Source of the DNA: Arachidicoccus sp.
GTDB taxonomy: Bacteria; Bacteroidota; Bacteroidia; Chitinophagales; Chitinophagaceae
Reading direction: 5' to 3'
Length of the DNA: 64,000 bases
Assembly: GCA_028283605.1 (NCBI GenBank)
Contig: JAPWKH010000033.1
Location: 1 to 64,000, forward strand
The notes beneath the pieces are model-generated. The model searched no databases. It had not been told where the DNA came from and was given only the letters and a program-made list of their open reading frames with translations. How positions within the stretch are numbered: position 1 is the stretch's first letter; every line of letters starts with the position of its first letter. A program made the translations under genes and the position numbers. This document shows positions 27,045 through 37,178 of this stretch, one piece after another.

Positions 27045-27812
27045 ATGCAGGATATCACCGTAGATGCCGACGAACGCGGCGTGGTCCGCGTCACCCTTAA
27101 CCGTCCCGCCATTCACAATGCTTTCAATGAGGGTATGATCGGCGAACTGACCGACGCCTTCGCCGACCTCGGCAATCAGGACGGTGTGCGCGTCATCGTT
27201 CTGGCCGGAAATGGCGCCAGCTTCAGCGCCGGGGCCGATCTCAACTGGATGAAGCGCGCCGCCGAACAGGACGAATATGCCAATCGTGAAGACGCACAGG
27301 CCCTGGCGAAGCTGTTTGACACAATCAACACCTGCCCGAAGCCGGTGATCGGGCTGGTGCAGGGCGCAGCCTTGGGCGGCGGGGTCGGACTCATCGCCTG
27401 CTGTGATGTGGTGATCGCACAGCCGGAGGTCAGCTTCGGCATGACCGAAGTACGGCTGGGCCTGATCCCGGCGGTCATATCGCCCTTCGTCATTGCCAAG
27501 ATCGGCCAGTCCGCTGCGCGGCGCTACATGCTGACCGGCGAGCGCTTTACCGCTGCCGAGGCCCTGCGCATCGGTCTGGTTCACGAAGTCAGCCCGGCGC
27601 TTGAGGCCGAGGGCGCGAAGATCGTCGAAGCCCTGCTGGCCGGCGGTCCGGAGGCCATAAGCGACGCCAAGGATCTGATAAACGACATCGCAAAGATGGA
27701 CGATAAGGCTGAACAGACCGCGTATCGCATCGCCACGCGCCGTGCTTCGGATGAAGGCCGCGAGGGCGTGACCGCCTTTCTCGCCAAGCGCAAACCCGGC
27801 TGGTTGACCTGA
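27045..27812 (+). CDS. liuC: Enoyl-CoA hydratase, probably methylglutaconyl-CoA hydratase
   Basis: 255 residues from [20 protein letters not shown], with AAAGGAAAG before the ATG at 27045. Crotonase fold: oxyanion-hole segments [13 protein letters not shown] (about residue 62) and [19 protein letters not shown] (about 105), and the conserved [19 protein letters not shown] (about 130). Its position between the ends of mccB and mccA is that of LiuC, which hydrates 3-methylglutaconyl-CoA in leucine degradation. It overlaps the next start codon (TGATG), so the genes were cotranscribed. The gene is intact although both partners are truncated. Confidence 0.85.
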   Translation: MQDITVDADERGVVRVTLNRPAIHNAFNEGMIGELTDAFADLGNQDGVRVIVLAGNGASFSAGADLNWMKRAAEQDEYANREDAQALAKLFDTINTCPKPVIGLVQGAALGGGVGLIACCDVVIAQPEVSFGMTEVRLGLIPAVISPFVIAKIGQSAARRYMLTGERFTAAEALRIGLVHEVSPALEAEGAKIVEALLAGGPEAISDAKDLINDIAKMDDKAEQTAYRIATRRASDEGREGVTAFLAKRKPGWLT

Positions 27813-27937
27813 TGTTTAAGCGCATCCTCATCGCCAATCGCGGGGAAATCGCTCGCCGCATTCTCCGCACCTGTAAACGGATGAATGTGGAGACCGTCGC
27901 GGTCTATTGCGATGTCGATTTGCTGCGCCATGGGTGA
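27812..27937 (+). pseudogene. mccA: Methylcrotonyl-CoA carboxylase biotin-carboxylase subunit, N-terminal remnant
   Basis: [20 protein letters not shown], then [16 protein letters not shown] and a stop after 41 codons. This is the exact start of a biotin carboxylase/acyl-CoA carboxylase alpha chain (relatives continue ...HVREADEAV with about 620 more residues). It breaks off near 27925, and unrelated sequence leading to the receptor gene follows. Truncation could be a real deletion or a wrong join. Confidence 0.8.
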
Positions 27938-28057
27938 GGCGCAGTCCTGTCCCTAACAGGCCGCAATGCCATCAAGCCAAAAAAGACGCGAAGCCTTCTT
28001 CGAAAAATGCCGAAAAATGCTCCGCGTCCACAGAAGCTGTGTTGTGTCTGTCAGCTC

Positions 28058-30313
28058 TTAGAAGAACTTGTAGGTGACGCCGAACAGATAGCTGGAACCG
28101 TATTTTTCATAGCGCAGGATATGATCCTGCTGGCCCTTGCCCTAATAGGTGTAGAAGGGCTCGTTGCTCAGGTTCGACCCAGAGACGTTGAGCGTCAGCC
28201 CATTGAGCGGACCGTCATTGAAGCTGTAGCTGATCTGGGCATCGATCACGCTTTCGGAATGCACCCAGGTATTACTCAGGCTGTTGGTGTAGTCAGGCAC
28301 TTCACCAAGGAAGTCACCGCGATAGCGGTTGCTGATCCGCGCCGAGAAGCCATGCTTTTCGTAATGGACCGTGGTGTTCATGACCTTCTTGGAAAGACCC
28401 GGCACGTCATAGGCATTGGTGCCCGACGGGTTGATGGAACTGTCGTTGAACGAGGCGCTCCAGATCACGCCGAAGCCGTCGAGCCACGGTGTCAGCAGTT
28501 CGCCCGGCACAGAGACCGTCAGTTCGACGCCCTTGATATAGCCGCCATGGCCATTGGCCTGGGCCGTCGTCGTGCCGATACGGTTGGCGTCGGCATTGGC
28601 ACAGACCCACTGGCCGTAATAGGGGCTCTCTTCGTCATTGTCGATGACCTTAATCGTATGGGCCGAGTCGGAGTAACAGGCGCTGGACAGGGCGACACCG
28701 GTATAGTCCTTGGTCAGGGTCTGGCTGTAGATGAAGGTCGTCAGATCCTTGTAGAAACCGGCAACCGACACGTAACCCTTGCGCCCGAAGTAATGCTCGA
28801 TCGACAGGTCATAGTTGTTGGCCTTCCATGGCTTCAGGCCCGGGTTGCCACCGCTGCCGCTCCAGTAATAGGCCGTGGTCCCGTTGGTATAGGGCGACGT
28901 ATTGACCGTCGAGGAAGTGAAGTAGCCGTCCTTGTACATGGCCAGGGCGTCATAGGACACCATGCCGCCGTTGTTGCCCAGGAAGTCGGCATCGGTGGTG
29001 CCGGTGCGATACTTTTCCGGAATGACCGCTTGCGAGGCGCCATCCGGCAGACCGAGATAGCCTTCCTTGCCGTCCTTGTCCTTGGTGTGCTCGGTATGGT
29101 CATAACCCACCAATATATCGCTGAAGAAGCCCGCATGGAACTTGCGTGTCGCGGCCAGTTTGATCAACTTGATTTAGTCGACCACATGCGGCACCCCCAC
29201 ATAACCGGCGCGCGACGAGGCCAGCGGACCACCCCATCCGTCCGGATCGGTCAGGAAGATGGTGTCGAAGTCGGAATAATCGATCTGGCTTGAGATATGG
29301 TCAGGCCGAACCCTTCCTGCGAGAAGTTGACCGTGTCGGTCGCACCCGAACCGCTGGCGCCGGTGCCGGCGGTCGATTCGACCTGGATATCGGTGCGGTC
29401 GGCCTTGGAAGTCGACAGGTCGGCCGTCAGCGACCACTCGTCGTTCACATCGTAGACCGTGTTCCAGCCGAAGGCATCCAGCTTGGACTTGCGCTGGTTG
29501 ACATAGTTTTCCATCACGGTCTTGACGCCGGTAAAGGTACCGCTGGTGACGAATTCGTCATCGGTCGTATAGCCTTCTTCCAGGTTGTTGGCGCCCCAGG
29601 CCAGCAGATATTCGAGGCGGGCGATACGCTGCAGTTCGTCGAAATCCGAATGATAGGTATCGAAGGTCATGCGCAGATTGTCGGTCGGGCGATATTCCAG
29701 CACGCCCATATAGCCATCGCGCTTCAGCACCGACGAATCGACCGCATCCTTTTCCCCGCCGGTGATCAGCAGGCTCTGATCCGCCGTCGTATCGCAGGCC
29801 GAACAGGTCGGATAGCCCCAGGATTCCTTTTTCAGGGTCTGATAGGGTGACTCGTTATGGGCATAGCCCAGGGCAATCCCGACCTTCTTATTGAAGAACT
29901 GATCGATATAGGTCGCCGAGAAACGGTTGCCTGTATTCTTCATTCCGCCGATGCGGGCGTCTTCGCTGTTCTGTTCGCCGCGCGCACTGACGACGAGGGC
30001 GCGCTTGCCATAGGCCAGCGGACGCACGGTCTGCAGTGCCGGCAATACCCTGATCCGTCATGCCGGCGTTCGGTGTCTTGTAGACCAGGACCTGCGAAAT
30101 CAGTTCGGAAGGATACTGGTCGAACTCGACGGAACGGTTGTCATTGGTCACGACCACGGTGGTCGTTTCATCGGCGGACGTCGTGGTCGTGGTGGCAGCC
30201 GCATCCTGGGCCATGACGGGGACGGCGAAAGCGCAGGCCGTTACAATGGCCACGGTCGCGCCACAGGTCAGCAGACGCGTACGCGTCGCGATTTGACCCT
30301 TGGAATTACGCAT
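28058..30313 (-). pseudogene. TonB-dependent receptor (Caulobacter type), disrupted
   Basis: Starts at the ATG at 30313 behind CAGGAGGAACCTA. A signal peptide (LTCGATVAIVTACAFAVPVM then AQDAA) leads to TTTVVVT, but the text then jumps straight to NDNRSVEFDQYPSELISQVL, so about 90 residues of the plug domain are missing. The rest of the TonB-Xanth-Caul type barrel follows with frameshifts near 30045 and 29305 and in-frame stops TAA at 29174-29176 and TAG at 28142-28144. After the last stop the frame continues GKGQQDHILRYEKYGSSYLF and GVTYKFF, a normal receptor end, to 28058. Substrate unknown; related receptors import oligosaccharides. Confidence 0.8.
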
Positions 30314-30419
30314 TAGGTTCCTCCTGGTGTTGCGTTTCAATCTTCAACGCGTGTCCTGTTCTTGTGTGCAGGACAATCGCCTCAGACATCTCAACCCTCA
30401 CGACACTCTTTTGGCGTCT

Positions 30420-30445
30420 TCACAGGAGGATTTTCTGAAAGATAA
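30420..30445. other. Junction between alphaproteobacterial and Bacteroidota sequence
   Basis: Left of here the text is the promoter region of the receptor gene (GC-rich). Right of here it is AT-rich tamB coding sequence in mid-gene. The switch lies around TCACAGGAGGATTTTCTG. No repeat, integrase, IS or tRNA marks it. Confidence 0.7.
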
Positions 30446-33400
30446 TTTTGATTTTTCCTACATTGGTTTGGAAAATGCCGTGATTAATATCAACCGGAAA
30501 GATTCTGTTTGGAATTATCAGTTTATAATAGATCATTTTGCTTCGAACAAAAAAGACACAACTACAAGCAATACAAAACTTAATTTGAAAAAAATAGATA
30601 TTCAGAAATTAAGATTTGCGCAAAACGAATTATGGACAGGGCAAAAAATGAGCCTCTCACTTGGAAGTTTGCTGCTTGATGCAGATAAGATTAATTTCAA
30701 TACACTTGATTTTAAAATCCAAAATGCTGGAAATGGATAAGCCGTTTTTCAGTATGATGAACTTTAAAGGATTGCAGCCGCAAAAGAAAATCATTCATTC
30801 AAAACAAGAAAAGAAAGGCAAAAGCCTGTATTTCAACAGCGCAGGAATACGTATATCTTTGGATAGCCTGCAATTGATCAACGGCGATTTTGTAATGATG
30901 CAGCACGACAGCAGCTATAAACCTTTTCCTGGTTTTGATGCGGAGGATCTGCAATTTCATCATCTTAATTTATCTGCCGGGAAATTCTTGTTTAATCAGG
31001 ATACAATTACTGCAAAACTGGCCTTAAGCACAGTGGAACGAAGCGGCTTGGATATTAAGAATTTATCGGCCGACTTCAGGCTTACGCCGAAAATAATGGA
31101 ATTTAATCATTTGGATTTACGTACTGCAAACAGTCATTTGCCGCACGACTAGACTGTCACAATGAAGTTCGGCGATTTTTCCAAAGACAGCAGAGCAACT
31201 TTACGGACAAAGTAATATTGGATGCGCACTTCAATGATGCACAGGTAAACAGTGATGATATCGCTTACTTCGCGCCCGATTTAAAAACATGGAAAAAGAG
31301 ATGGAATGTTTCAGGGAAAATATTTGGGAACCATTGCAGATTTTAAAGTGGCCAATATGTCGGTAAAAGACCAGGACGGGATGATTGCTTCAGGAGAATT
31401 GACAATGCGCGGTTTGCCGGAAATTGATACAACGCTGATAGATGTTGAAAGCCTGAATGCAAATGTAACGTACAGGCAATTGTTGCCTATCGTTCCGCAA
31501 TTGAAAGAAGTTACCAATCCAAACCTTTCCGCTTTAGGCAATGGCCATTTCAAAGGTTATTTTAAAGGAACAATCCACAGCTTTGCACTCGGTGGAAATA
31601 TGCATACGGCTTTAGGCGCAGACTCGCTGCAATTAACTATGACGCTGCCTGAAAAAGGAAATCCTACATACAAAGGAAGCATTGCTACCAATCAGTTTAA
31701 TCTCGGCAAATTTATCGGCAATGACAGTACGCTCGGCAACATTGCTTTCAAAGAGAAAATTTGATGGCGAAGGGTTTGATATGAATTCAATGAAAACCTC
31801 TGTAAGCGGTCATTTCGATCGGTTTGAGAGCCATGGGATATGGATATTCTAATATTGATGTGGACGGAGTAATCCAGAAAAAATTATTCAGCGGAGATCT
31901 TAAAATAGACGATTCAAGCGCAAGCCTTATTTCAAATGTTGCGATTGATTTCAATGGCGATGTTCCTCATTTCAATGTGTTGGGCGATTTGCAAAACCTT
32001 GACATGCAACGTGTAAAACTTGTAAAAGGGAGAATGGTTTTAACCGCGTTATTCGACCTGAATTTTTATGGAGATAATATTGATAATTTTATCGGTACTG
32101 CGAAGATATTGAATGTATCTTTAGTCAAAGATTCTTCAAAAATCAGCTTTGATTCTTTAACTGTAAGCGCTTCGGTAGATTCACAGCAATTAAAGATTTT
32201 GTCTGTCATCAACAATTCGTTTGGGTATACATAAAGGGCAATATTCGATATTAGACCTGCCTACAACGTTTCAAATTTTTTTAAGCAATTACTATCCGGC
32301 AGTATTTAGAAGCCTTCTCAAACGCCGAAAGACCAGCACTTCACGCTCGAACTGCATACAAAGGATTTTGATAATTACGCAAATATTATCGATTAAATCT
32401 TAAACGGCTTGGACAGCGTTACGGTAATGGGCGCGATCAATTACCGAAGACTCGGGTATCTTCTACTCTGGATGCATCGGTTCCGTATGTGAAATACAAA
32501 AATTACAAACTTCAGAATACATTGATTGAAGGAAACGGCAACCTTTCAAAAATTGATTTTACGGGGTAAGGTAGAGAAGTTTTATTTGAGCGACAGTTCA
32601 TATTTTCCTAATACTACTTTTGAGCATCAGTTCCAATAACAACATATCTTCCATTCAATTAAATACAGGTTCGAATAATGCCATAAACGAAATTAGCCTC
32701 GCTGCAAACGTGTATAATCTTGACGATGGTGTGAAAATAAATTTTCTTCCGTCGTATTTTATTCTGAATGATAAGAAATGGAATCTGGAGAAAGAGGGCG
32801 AATTGGTAATAAGAAAAAATTTCACCTCTGCTAAAAATGTAAAATTTTCGCAAGGCTTTCAGGAAATTACGGTAGAAACATCGAAAGGTATCCGAGATAC
32901 AACCATGAATAATCTGATCGTAAAATTAAACAAAGTAAACATCGGCGATTTCACTTCGGTTTTCGTTCCGTCGTTACATGTCGAAGGCCTGGTAAGCGGA
33001 AGAGTTACGATGATCAATTTCTACGGCGATTTCAGTATTGCGGATAGTATGAAGTTTGAGCAGCTTCGTTACAACGGAGATTCTATCGGCAATGTAAATC
33101 TGAAAGGTTTTTATTCCGGTAAAACGAAAAAAATATACGCTTCACTGCCGCTTCGGAAAACGATAAATATGATTTTGATGTAAAAGGAAATTATTCGCTG
33201 AACGATTCATTGGAAAACCCAATGGACATTGTTATCAACATGAAGCAAATGCGCATCAATATTCTTAACCAATTTTTGAATACCATTTTGGAAATATTGA
33301 CGGCTACGGAACAGGGAAAATTGAAATCGTTGGCAAACCGAAAAGTTTCCGCTTATTGGGAAATGCTGCATTATCGCACGCAGCAATGGATGTGCTTTAT

Positions 33401-33543
33401 ACAAAAGTGCGCTACTACATAGATACCGCAAACTTTACATTTACCGATACCAGTATCAATTTGGAACGTTTACGCTTAAAGATAAATACGGCAATACGGG
33501 AAAACTTCTCAGAGGCACTTTATATCATCGTAGCTTTAATGAT
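30434..33543 (+). pseudogene. TamB/DUF490 family protein, 5' part, many frameshifts
   Basis: TamB-like proteins are very large inner-membrane-anchored periplasmic proteins that help lipid transport or outer-membrane protein assembly. Repeating beta-helical AsmA-like text is readable in pieces in all three frames: NFDFSYIGLENAVININRKD, then GIRISLDSLQLINGDFVMMQ (30,661-31,152), VSVKDQDG-like text (31,306-31,764), DVDGVIQKKLFSGDLKIDDS (31,824-32,234) and VEGLVSGRVTMINFYGDFSI (32,620-33,183). At least six frame changes are needed to join them. The N-terminal membrane anchor and first 150 or so codons are lost at the contig junction. The piece joins 33,544-34,971 as one gene. Confidence 0.75.
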
Positions 33544-34971
33544 ATGAGCTTTGATTTTGATGTAAAATCGGATAAGATATTAGCGGTAGATACGAAACCG
33601 GCAGACAATCCTTTATTTTATGGTTATGCAGTTGCGAAGGCTGAGTTTATTTTGAAAGGAACGCAAACCAATATGCAAATGACCATTTCTGCTGCACCGG
33701 CAGATAAATCAATTGTTAATATAGTTACTCCTAATACGACTGCTACCGGAACAGCAAATTTTATTGTATTTAAAAAGTACGGAAAGCCAGTTAAGGATAG
33801 CAGCGCGCTGCAAAATGCAAATATAGATTTGCAACTAAACCTTACGGCAAATAACAAAGCAACCATTAATGTAATTCTTGATCCTTTAACAGGAGATGCG
33901 ATTAGCGCTACCGGAAACGGAAGTCTTAAAATTCATGTGCCGCCTACAGGCGATATTACCATGAAAGGAAAATATAATATTGAAAGCGGTAAATACGATT
34001 TCAGTTTTCAAAGCCTTATTAAAAAGCCTTTTTATTTTCAGGATGGGGATGATAATTACATTGAATGGACCGGAGACGCGGCCAATGCAAATCTTCATAT
34101 AGATGCACGTTACACGGCGCAGCAAGTAAGTTTAAGCTCTTTGTTAACTGCACAATCAAGCATTTCTTCCGCCACAGGAATGAACGATGTAAGAGGCTAT
34201 CGCGGCGATGTGTATGTAATTGTACAATTGCGCGGCAAACTGCTAAAGCCGGATATCGGATTTAAGTTTGATTTTCCCGTTGGAAGTTCCGTAGAAACCA
34301 ATCCGGATTTTAGAGTGCTGCTCCAGAAAATGACAAGTGATGAAAATGAAATGCTGAAACAAGTTGCGTATCTGATAGCCTTTAATTCTTTCGCACCTTA
34401 CGGGCAATCCGGCGGCAACTCTGCAAACTTTACCACAACCGGCGTAAACACAATTTCTTCTTTGATTACAAATGAATTGAATAATATTTTCTCAAATGCA
34501 CTTACCAAAATTACCGGAGATAAAGGCTTAACATTTGAGGTAGGAACGCAATCTTACAGCAGTTCAGAAATATTGGGACAAGGCGGCTCAGACAAATGGG
34601 ACCGGCAAAACGTAAATTTCAGGCTCATGCAAAGTATTGCGAACGATAAAATAGTTTTTGTGATTGGCGGCAACTTTGATTTTGGAGTGAATGGCGGACA
34701 ATCCATATCGCAATCAGGCGGCGCCTTTTCTCCGGATCTATCTGTTCAATTTATTCTTTCACGTAACAGGCGTTTACGTGCGATTGTTTTTAGCCGCAGC
34801 AGTTTGAGCGGCATTGGGGCTTCTATAGGCAGGCAAAACAGATATGGTGTAAGTATTTCCTATACCAAAGATTTTGAAAAGCTTTTCGGAGGAAAGGAAA
34901 AGTTCCGGGAAATAAAAACTGCCGACAGCACAATGAGCATCAGTACAAGCGAGGACTATGATGTGAATTAA
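33544..34971 (+). CDS. TamB/DUF490 family protein, C-terminal part
   Basis: 475 codons open without a break, MSFDFDVKSDKILAVDTKPA to STSEDYDVN. The DUF490 hallmarks are present: YGYAVAKAEFILKGTQTNMQ, GNGSLKIHVPPTGDITMKGK, YNIESGKYDFSFQSLIKKPF, then IEWTGDAANANLHIDARYTA and the C-terminal barrel-facing region LAYLIAFN-like KQVAYLIAFNSFAP, with EVGTQSYSSSEIL and VFVIGGNFDFGVNG. This is the C-terminal half of the gene broken upstream; its first ATG is internal and not the real start. In Bacteroidota this gene commonly stands alone or near an outer-membrane assembly gene. Confidence 0.85.
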   Translation: MSFDFDVKSDKILAVDTKPADNPLFYGYAVAKAEFILKGTQTNMQMTISAAPADKSIVNIVTPNTTATGTANFIVFKKYGKPVKDSSALQNANIDLQLNLTANNKATINVILDPLTGDAISATGNGSLKIHVPPTGDITMKGKYNIESGKYDFSFQSLIKKPFYFQDGDDNYIEWTGDAANANLHIDARYTAQQVSLSSLLTAQSSISSATGMNDVRGYRGDVYVIVQLRGKLLKPDIGFKFDFPVGSSVETNPDFRVLLQKMTSDENEMLKQVAYLIAFNSFAPYGQSGGNSANFTTTGVNTISSLITNELNNIFSNALTKITGDKGLTFEVGTQSYSSSEILGQGGSDKWDRQNVNFRLMQSIANDKIVFVIGGNFDFGVNGGQSISQSGGAFSPDLSVQFILSRNRRLRAIVFSRSSLSGIGASIGRQNRYGVSISYTKDFEKLFGGKEKFREIKTADSTMSISTSEDYDVN

Positions 34972-35103
34972 ATTCTTCCGTTTTCCATTATTTTTTTTAT
35001 AATGGTTTTATCAAAATTATATAAGACTTTTGCACACAAATCAGGCAGATGAACAAGCCTTATTTCATGTGATTTATAAATTCATTTGTGACTGGATAAA
35101 GTA

Positions 35104-35940
35104 ATGAACACAAAAGCCTTTGCAGCAATATTAGTTGCACTTTTTATACCGATTACAGGATACTTTATTTTAAAATATTCAAGCGCCCGCGCAATAGATA
35201 TTCCGCATAAATATCTGTTGGATTCTGTTGTGACCAAAACCAAAAACGGAAAAGTTTACAACGATAGTGTTTGGCATACCGTACAAAATATACGTTTAAT
35301 CAATCAGTTTGGCGATACAGTTAATTTGTATGATATCAAGAACAAAGCCATTGTGATGGATTTCTTCTTTACCGGCTGCGGTTCTATATGTCCTACGCTC
35401 ACACGGAACATGCGGATGATACAGCAATCTTTCGAAAAGGGAAGTAAAAATATTACCGATGATGCTGACGGGCCAAACCGCGTGCAGTTTATTTCTATGT
35501 CGATAGATCCTTTACGCGACAGCGCCGTGCGGTTGAAAGCGTATGCCGATAAATATGGAGCCAATAACGATAACTGGTGGTTTCTTACAGGCAGCAAAGA
35601 TTCTATTTATAACTTTATTTTTGAGCAGCTTAAAGTAGATAAATACAACGATACAATCCCCATCAGTCCGGAGTTTCCGCATACCGGCCGTTTTGTATTA
35701 CTGGATCAGGATTTTCATATTCGCGGATATTACGACGGACTGGACACGACAGAAGCTTTACCAAAACTCGCCCGAGACATCGGAACACTTATGGTGGAGA
35801 AAGATCCTCAGCATCCGCAGGCATTGCCTTTTGATCCTTTGGAAATGGGTGTTTTATTTGCAATTGCTGCTATTATTGTTTTTATAATGGCAGGAATAAT
35901 TTTTAAGAAAAAGAAGATAAAACCATTAGATAATTTATAA
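35104..35940 (+). CDS. SCO1/SenC-family copper chaperone
   Basis: 278 residues. N-terminal membrane anchor (residues 7-24), then a thioredoxin-like domain with the copper ligands GCGSICP (C92 and C96) and EFPHTGRF (H193), plus VMDFFFTG and VQFISMSIDPLRDSAVRLKA. It delivers copper to the CuA site of cytochrome c oxidase. Unusually there is a second hydrophobic segment at the C-terminus (MGVLFAIAAIIVFIMAGIIF, about 248-267) followed by KKKK, so the protein may be anchored at both ends. The DUF420 gene starts 14 bases later, which fits an oxidase assembly operon. Confidence 0.9.
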   Translation: MNTKAFAAILVALFIPITGYFILKYSSARAIDIPHKYLLDSVVTKTKNGKVYNDSVWHTVQNIRLINQFGDTVNLYDIKNKAIVMDFFFTGCGSICPTLTRNMRMIQQSFEKGSKNITDDADGPNRVQFISMSIDPLRDSAVRLKAYADKYGANNDNWWFLTGSKDSIYNFIFEQLKVDKYNDTIPISPEFPHTGRFVLLDQDFHIRGYYDGLDTTEALPKLARDIGTLMVEKDPQHPQALPFDPLEMGVLFAIAAIIVFIMAGIIFKKKKIKPLDNL

Positions 35941-35954
35941 AATATTTTCTGTAA

Positions 35955-36500
35955 ATGTTACAGGCGACTATTCAAAAAAATGATAAAAAAGCAAAACGTT
36001 TAATAGCCATCGTATCTGTTGTGATTTTCGGTGCTGTGGTAATATTGGACAGGCATATTATTCAACCAAAATTTACGCTGTTCAATGTTCATTATTTTGC
36101 GTTGGTAAATGCAGTTATCAATTCCATTGTTACATTGTTTTTAATTGCGGCACTATGGGCGGTAAAGAGCAGGAAGTATGTATTGCATCGCAATCTTATG
36201 TTGGCCGCTATGTTGCTGTCTGTATTATTTTTGCTGTCGTATATATGCCATCATTTATTTGCCGGCGATACATCGTATGGAGGCGAAGGATTTATTCGTT
36301 ATGTTTATTATTTTATACTTTTTACGCATATAGCATTGGCTGCCATTATGCTTCCTTTTATTTTATATACAGCCTATCGCGGTCTTACCGGAGATTGGGC
36401 AAAACATAAAAAAATAGCGCGTTATACCTGGCCTTTATGGCTGTACATTTCTGTAACCGGACCGATAATTTATTGGATGATTGCACCATATTATCATTAG
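35955..36500 (+). CDS. DUF420 membrane protein (cytochrome oxidase-associated)
   Basis: 181 residues with about five membrane segments (LIAIVSVVIFGAVVIL, ALVNAVINSIVTLFLIAALW, NLMLAAMLLSVLFLLSYICH, ILFTHIALAAIMLPFILYTA, WPLWLYISVTGPIIYW). Conserved histidines in the family pattern are visible: VLHRNLM, YICHHLF, FTHIALA and KHKKIARYTW. DUF420 proteins are found next to Sco1 and terminal oxidase genes and are thought to take part in oxidase assembly; the biochemical role is not established. Cotranscribed with the Sco1 gene. Confidence 0.85.
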   Translation: MLQATIQKNDKKAKRLIAIVSVVIFGAVVILDRHIIQPKFTLFNVHYFALVNAVINSIVTLFLIAALWAVKSRKYVLHRNLMLAAMLLSVLFLLSYICHHLFAGDTSYGGEGFIRYVYYFILFTHIALAAIMLPFILYTAYRGLTGDWAKHKKIARYTWPLWLYISVTGPIIYWMIAPYYH

Positions 36501-36784
36501 AATTGTATGTTGTAAACGAAAAATATTTATATCTATAAAGAGCAATTCACTTCTAATGTGAATGGTTTTATTATATTCAAATTAATAAACCATATTCATA
36601 TTTTCCAATGCTTATAATCTCGCTCAATCTCTTTTCTTGCTGTAGTTTTTTACTTGCCGTTGTATGTACTACAAGCCATGTAAAATCTGGACAGATCATG
36701 TTTTAAATATATGGATACTATTGCCGTCCGATAACCAAGATCTCATATCAATCTCAGCCAGATACAATTTATAAAAAAAATTGT
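36501..36784. other. Non-coding stretch, nothing recognised
   Basis: AT-rich intergenic DNA between the DUF420 gene and the arsR-type operators. No open frame, RNA gene or repeat that I can support. Confidence 0.5.
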
Positions 36785-36826
36785 GCAAGCAAATGATTGC
36801 GCATATATTTGCAAGTAAATACTTGC
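36785..36826. promoter_or_regulatory. Two tandem 16-bp palindromes, likely ArsR-family operators
   Basis: GCAAGTAAATACTTGC (36811-36826) is a perfect 7-2-7 palindrome. GCAAGCAAATGATTGC (36785-36800) is the same design with one mismatched pair. Start-to-start spacing is 26 bases, about 2.5 helical turns. The nearer one ends six bases before the ATG of the ArsR-type regulator, so autorepression is likely. Function is inference; the symmetry is visible. Confidence 0.6.
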
Positions 36827-36832
36827 ATTTAA

Positions 36833-37177
36833 ATGGAAATAAGACGAGATATTTTTCAGGCAATCGCTGACCCTACAAGACGGGCAATAATTTCACTTAT
36901 TGCATTGAAGGCAATGACACCAAACGCCATTGCCGAACACTTTCACACTTCACGACAAGCAGTTTCCCAGCATTTGCGGATTCTGACGGAATGCGAACTG
37001 GTAAGCCAAACACAACAGGGGCGTGAAGTTTACTATCAGCTTTATGTCAATAAAATGAAAGAAATAGATAAATGGTTGAATCAATTCCGAAAAATTTGGG
37101 AAGACAAGTTAGATAACCTTGAAAAGTATTTAGCAAAAATTCAAAATCAAAAAAACATTGGCAAGCAAAAAAAATAA
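36833..37177 (+). CDS. ArsR/SmtB-family transcriptional regulator
   Basis: 114 residues, winged helix: MEIRRDIFQAIADPTRRAII, then NAIAEHFHTSRQAVSQHLRI (recognition helix, about residues 32-51) and LVSQTQQGREVYYQLY (wing). There are no cysteine clusters for metal binding, so it belongs with the metal-independent ArsR members that commonly control AHSA1/SRPBCC genes, one of which follows directly. The basic C-terminal tail ends QNQKNIGKQKK. Two palindromes in front of the start codon are probable binding sites. Confidence 0.88.
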   Translation: MEIRRDIFQAIADPTRRAIISLIALKAMTPNAIAEHFHTSRQAVSQHLRILTECELVSQTQQGREVYYQLYVNKMKEIDKWLNQFRKIWEDKLDNLEKYLAKIQNQKNIGKQKK

Positions 37178-37178
37178 T

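Noticed and set aside
28007-29293. 428-codon plus-strand frame opposite the receptor pseudogene
   Set aside because: Antisense shadow of GC-rich receptor coding sequence; composition and lack of any motif show that it is not a gene.
30300-30740. A lateral transfer of a Bacteroidota island into the alphaproteobacterium
   Set aside because: The border lies inside a truncated gene with no mobile element or repeat, and the 33 kb beyond contain housekeeping-type genes with their own Bacteroidota promoters; a chimeric contig is simpler.
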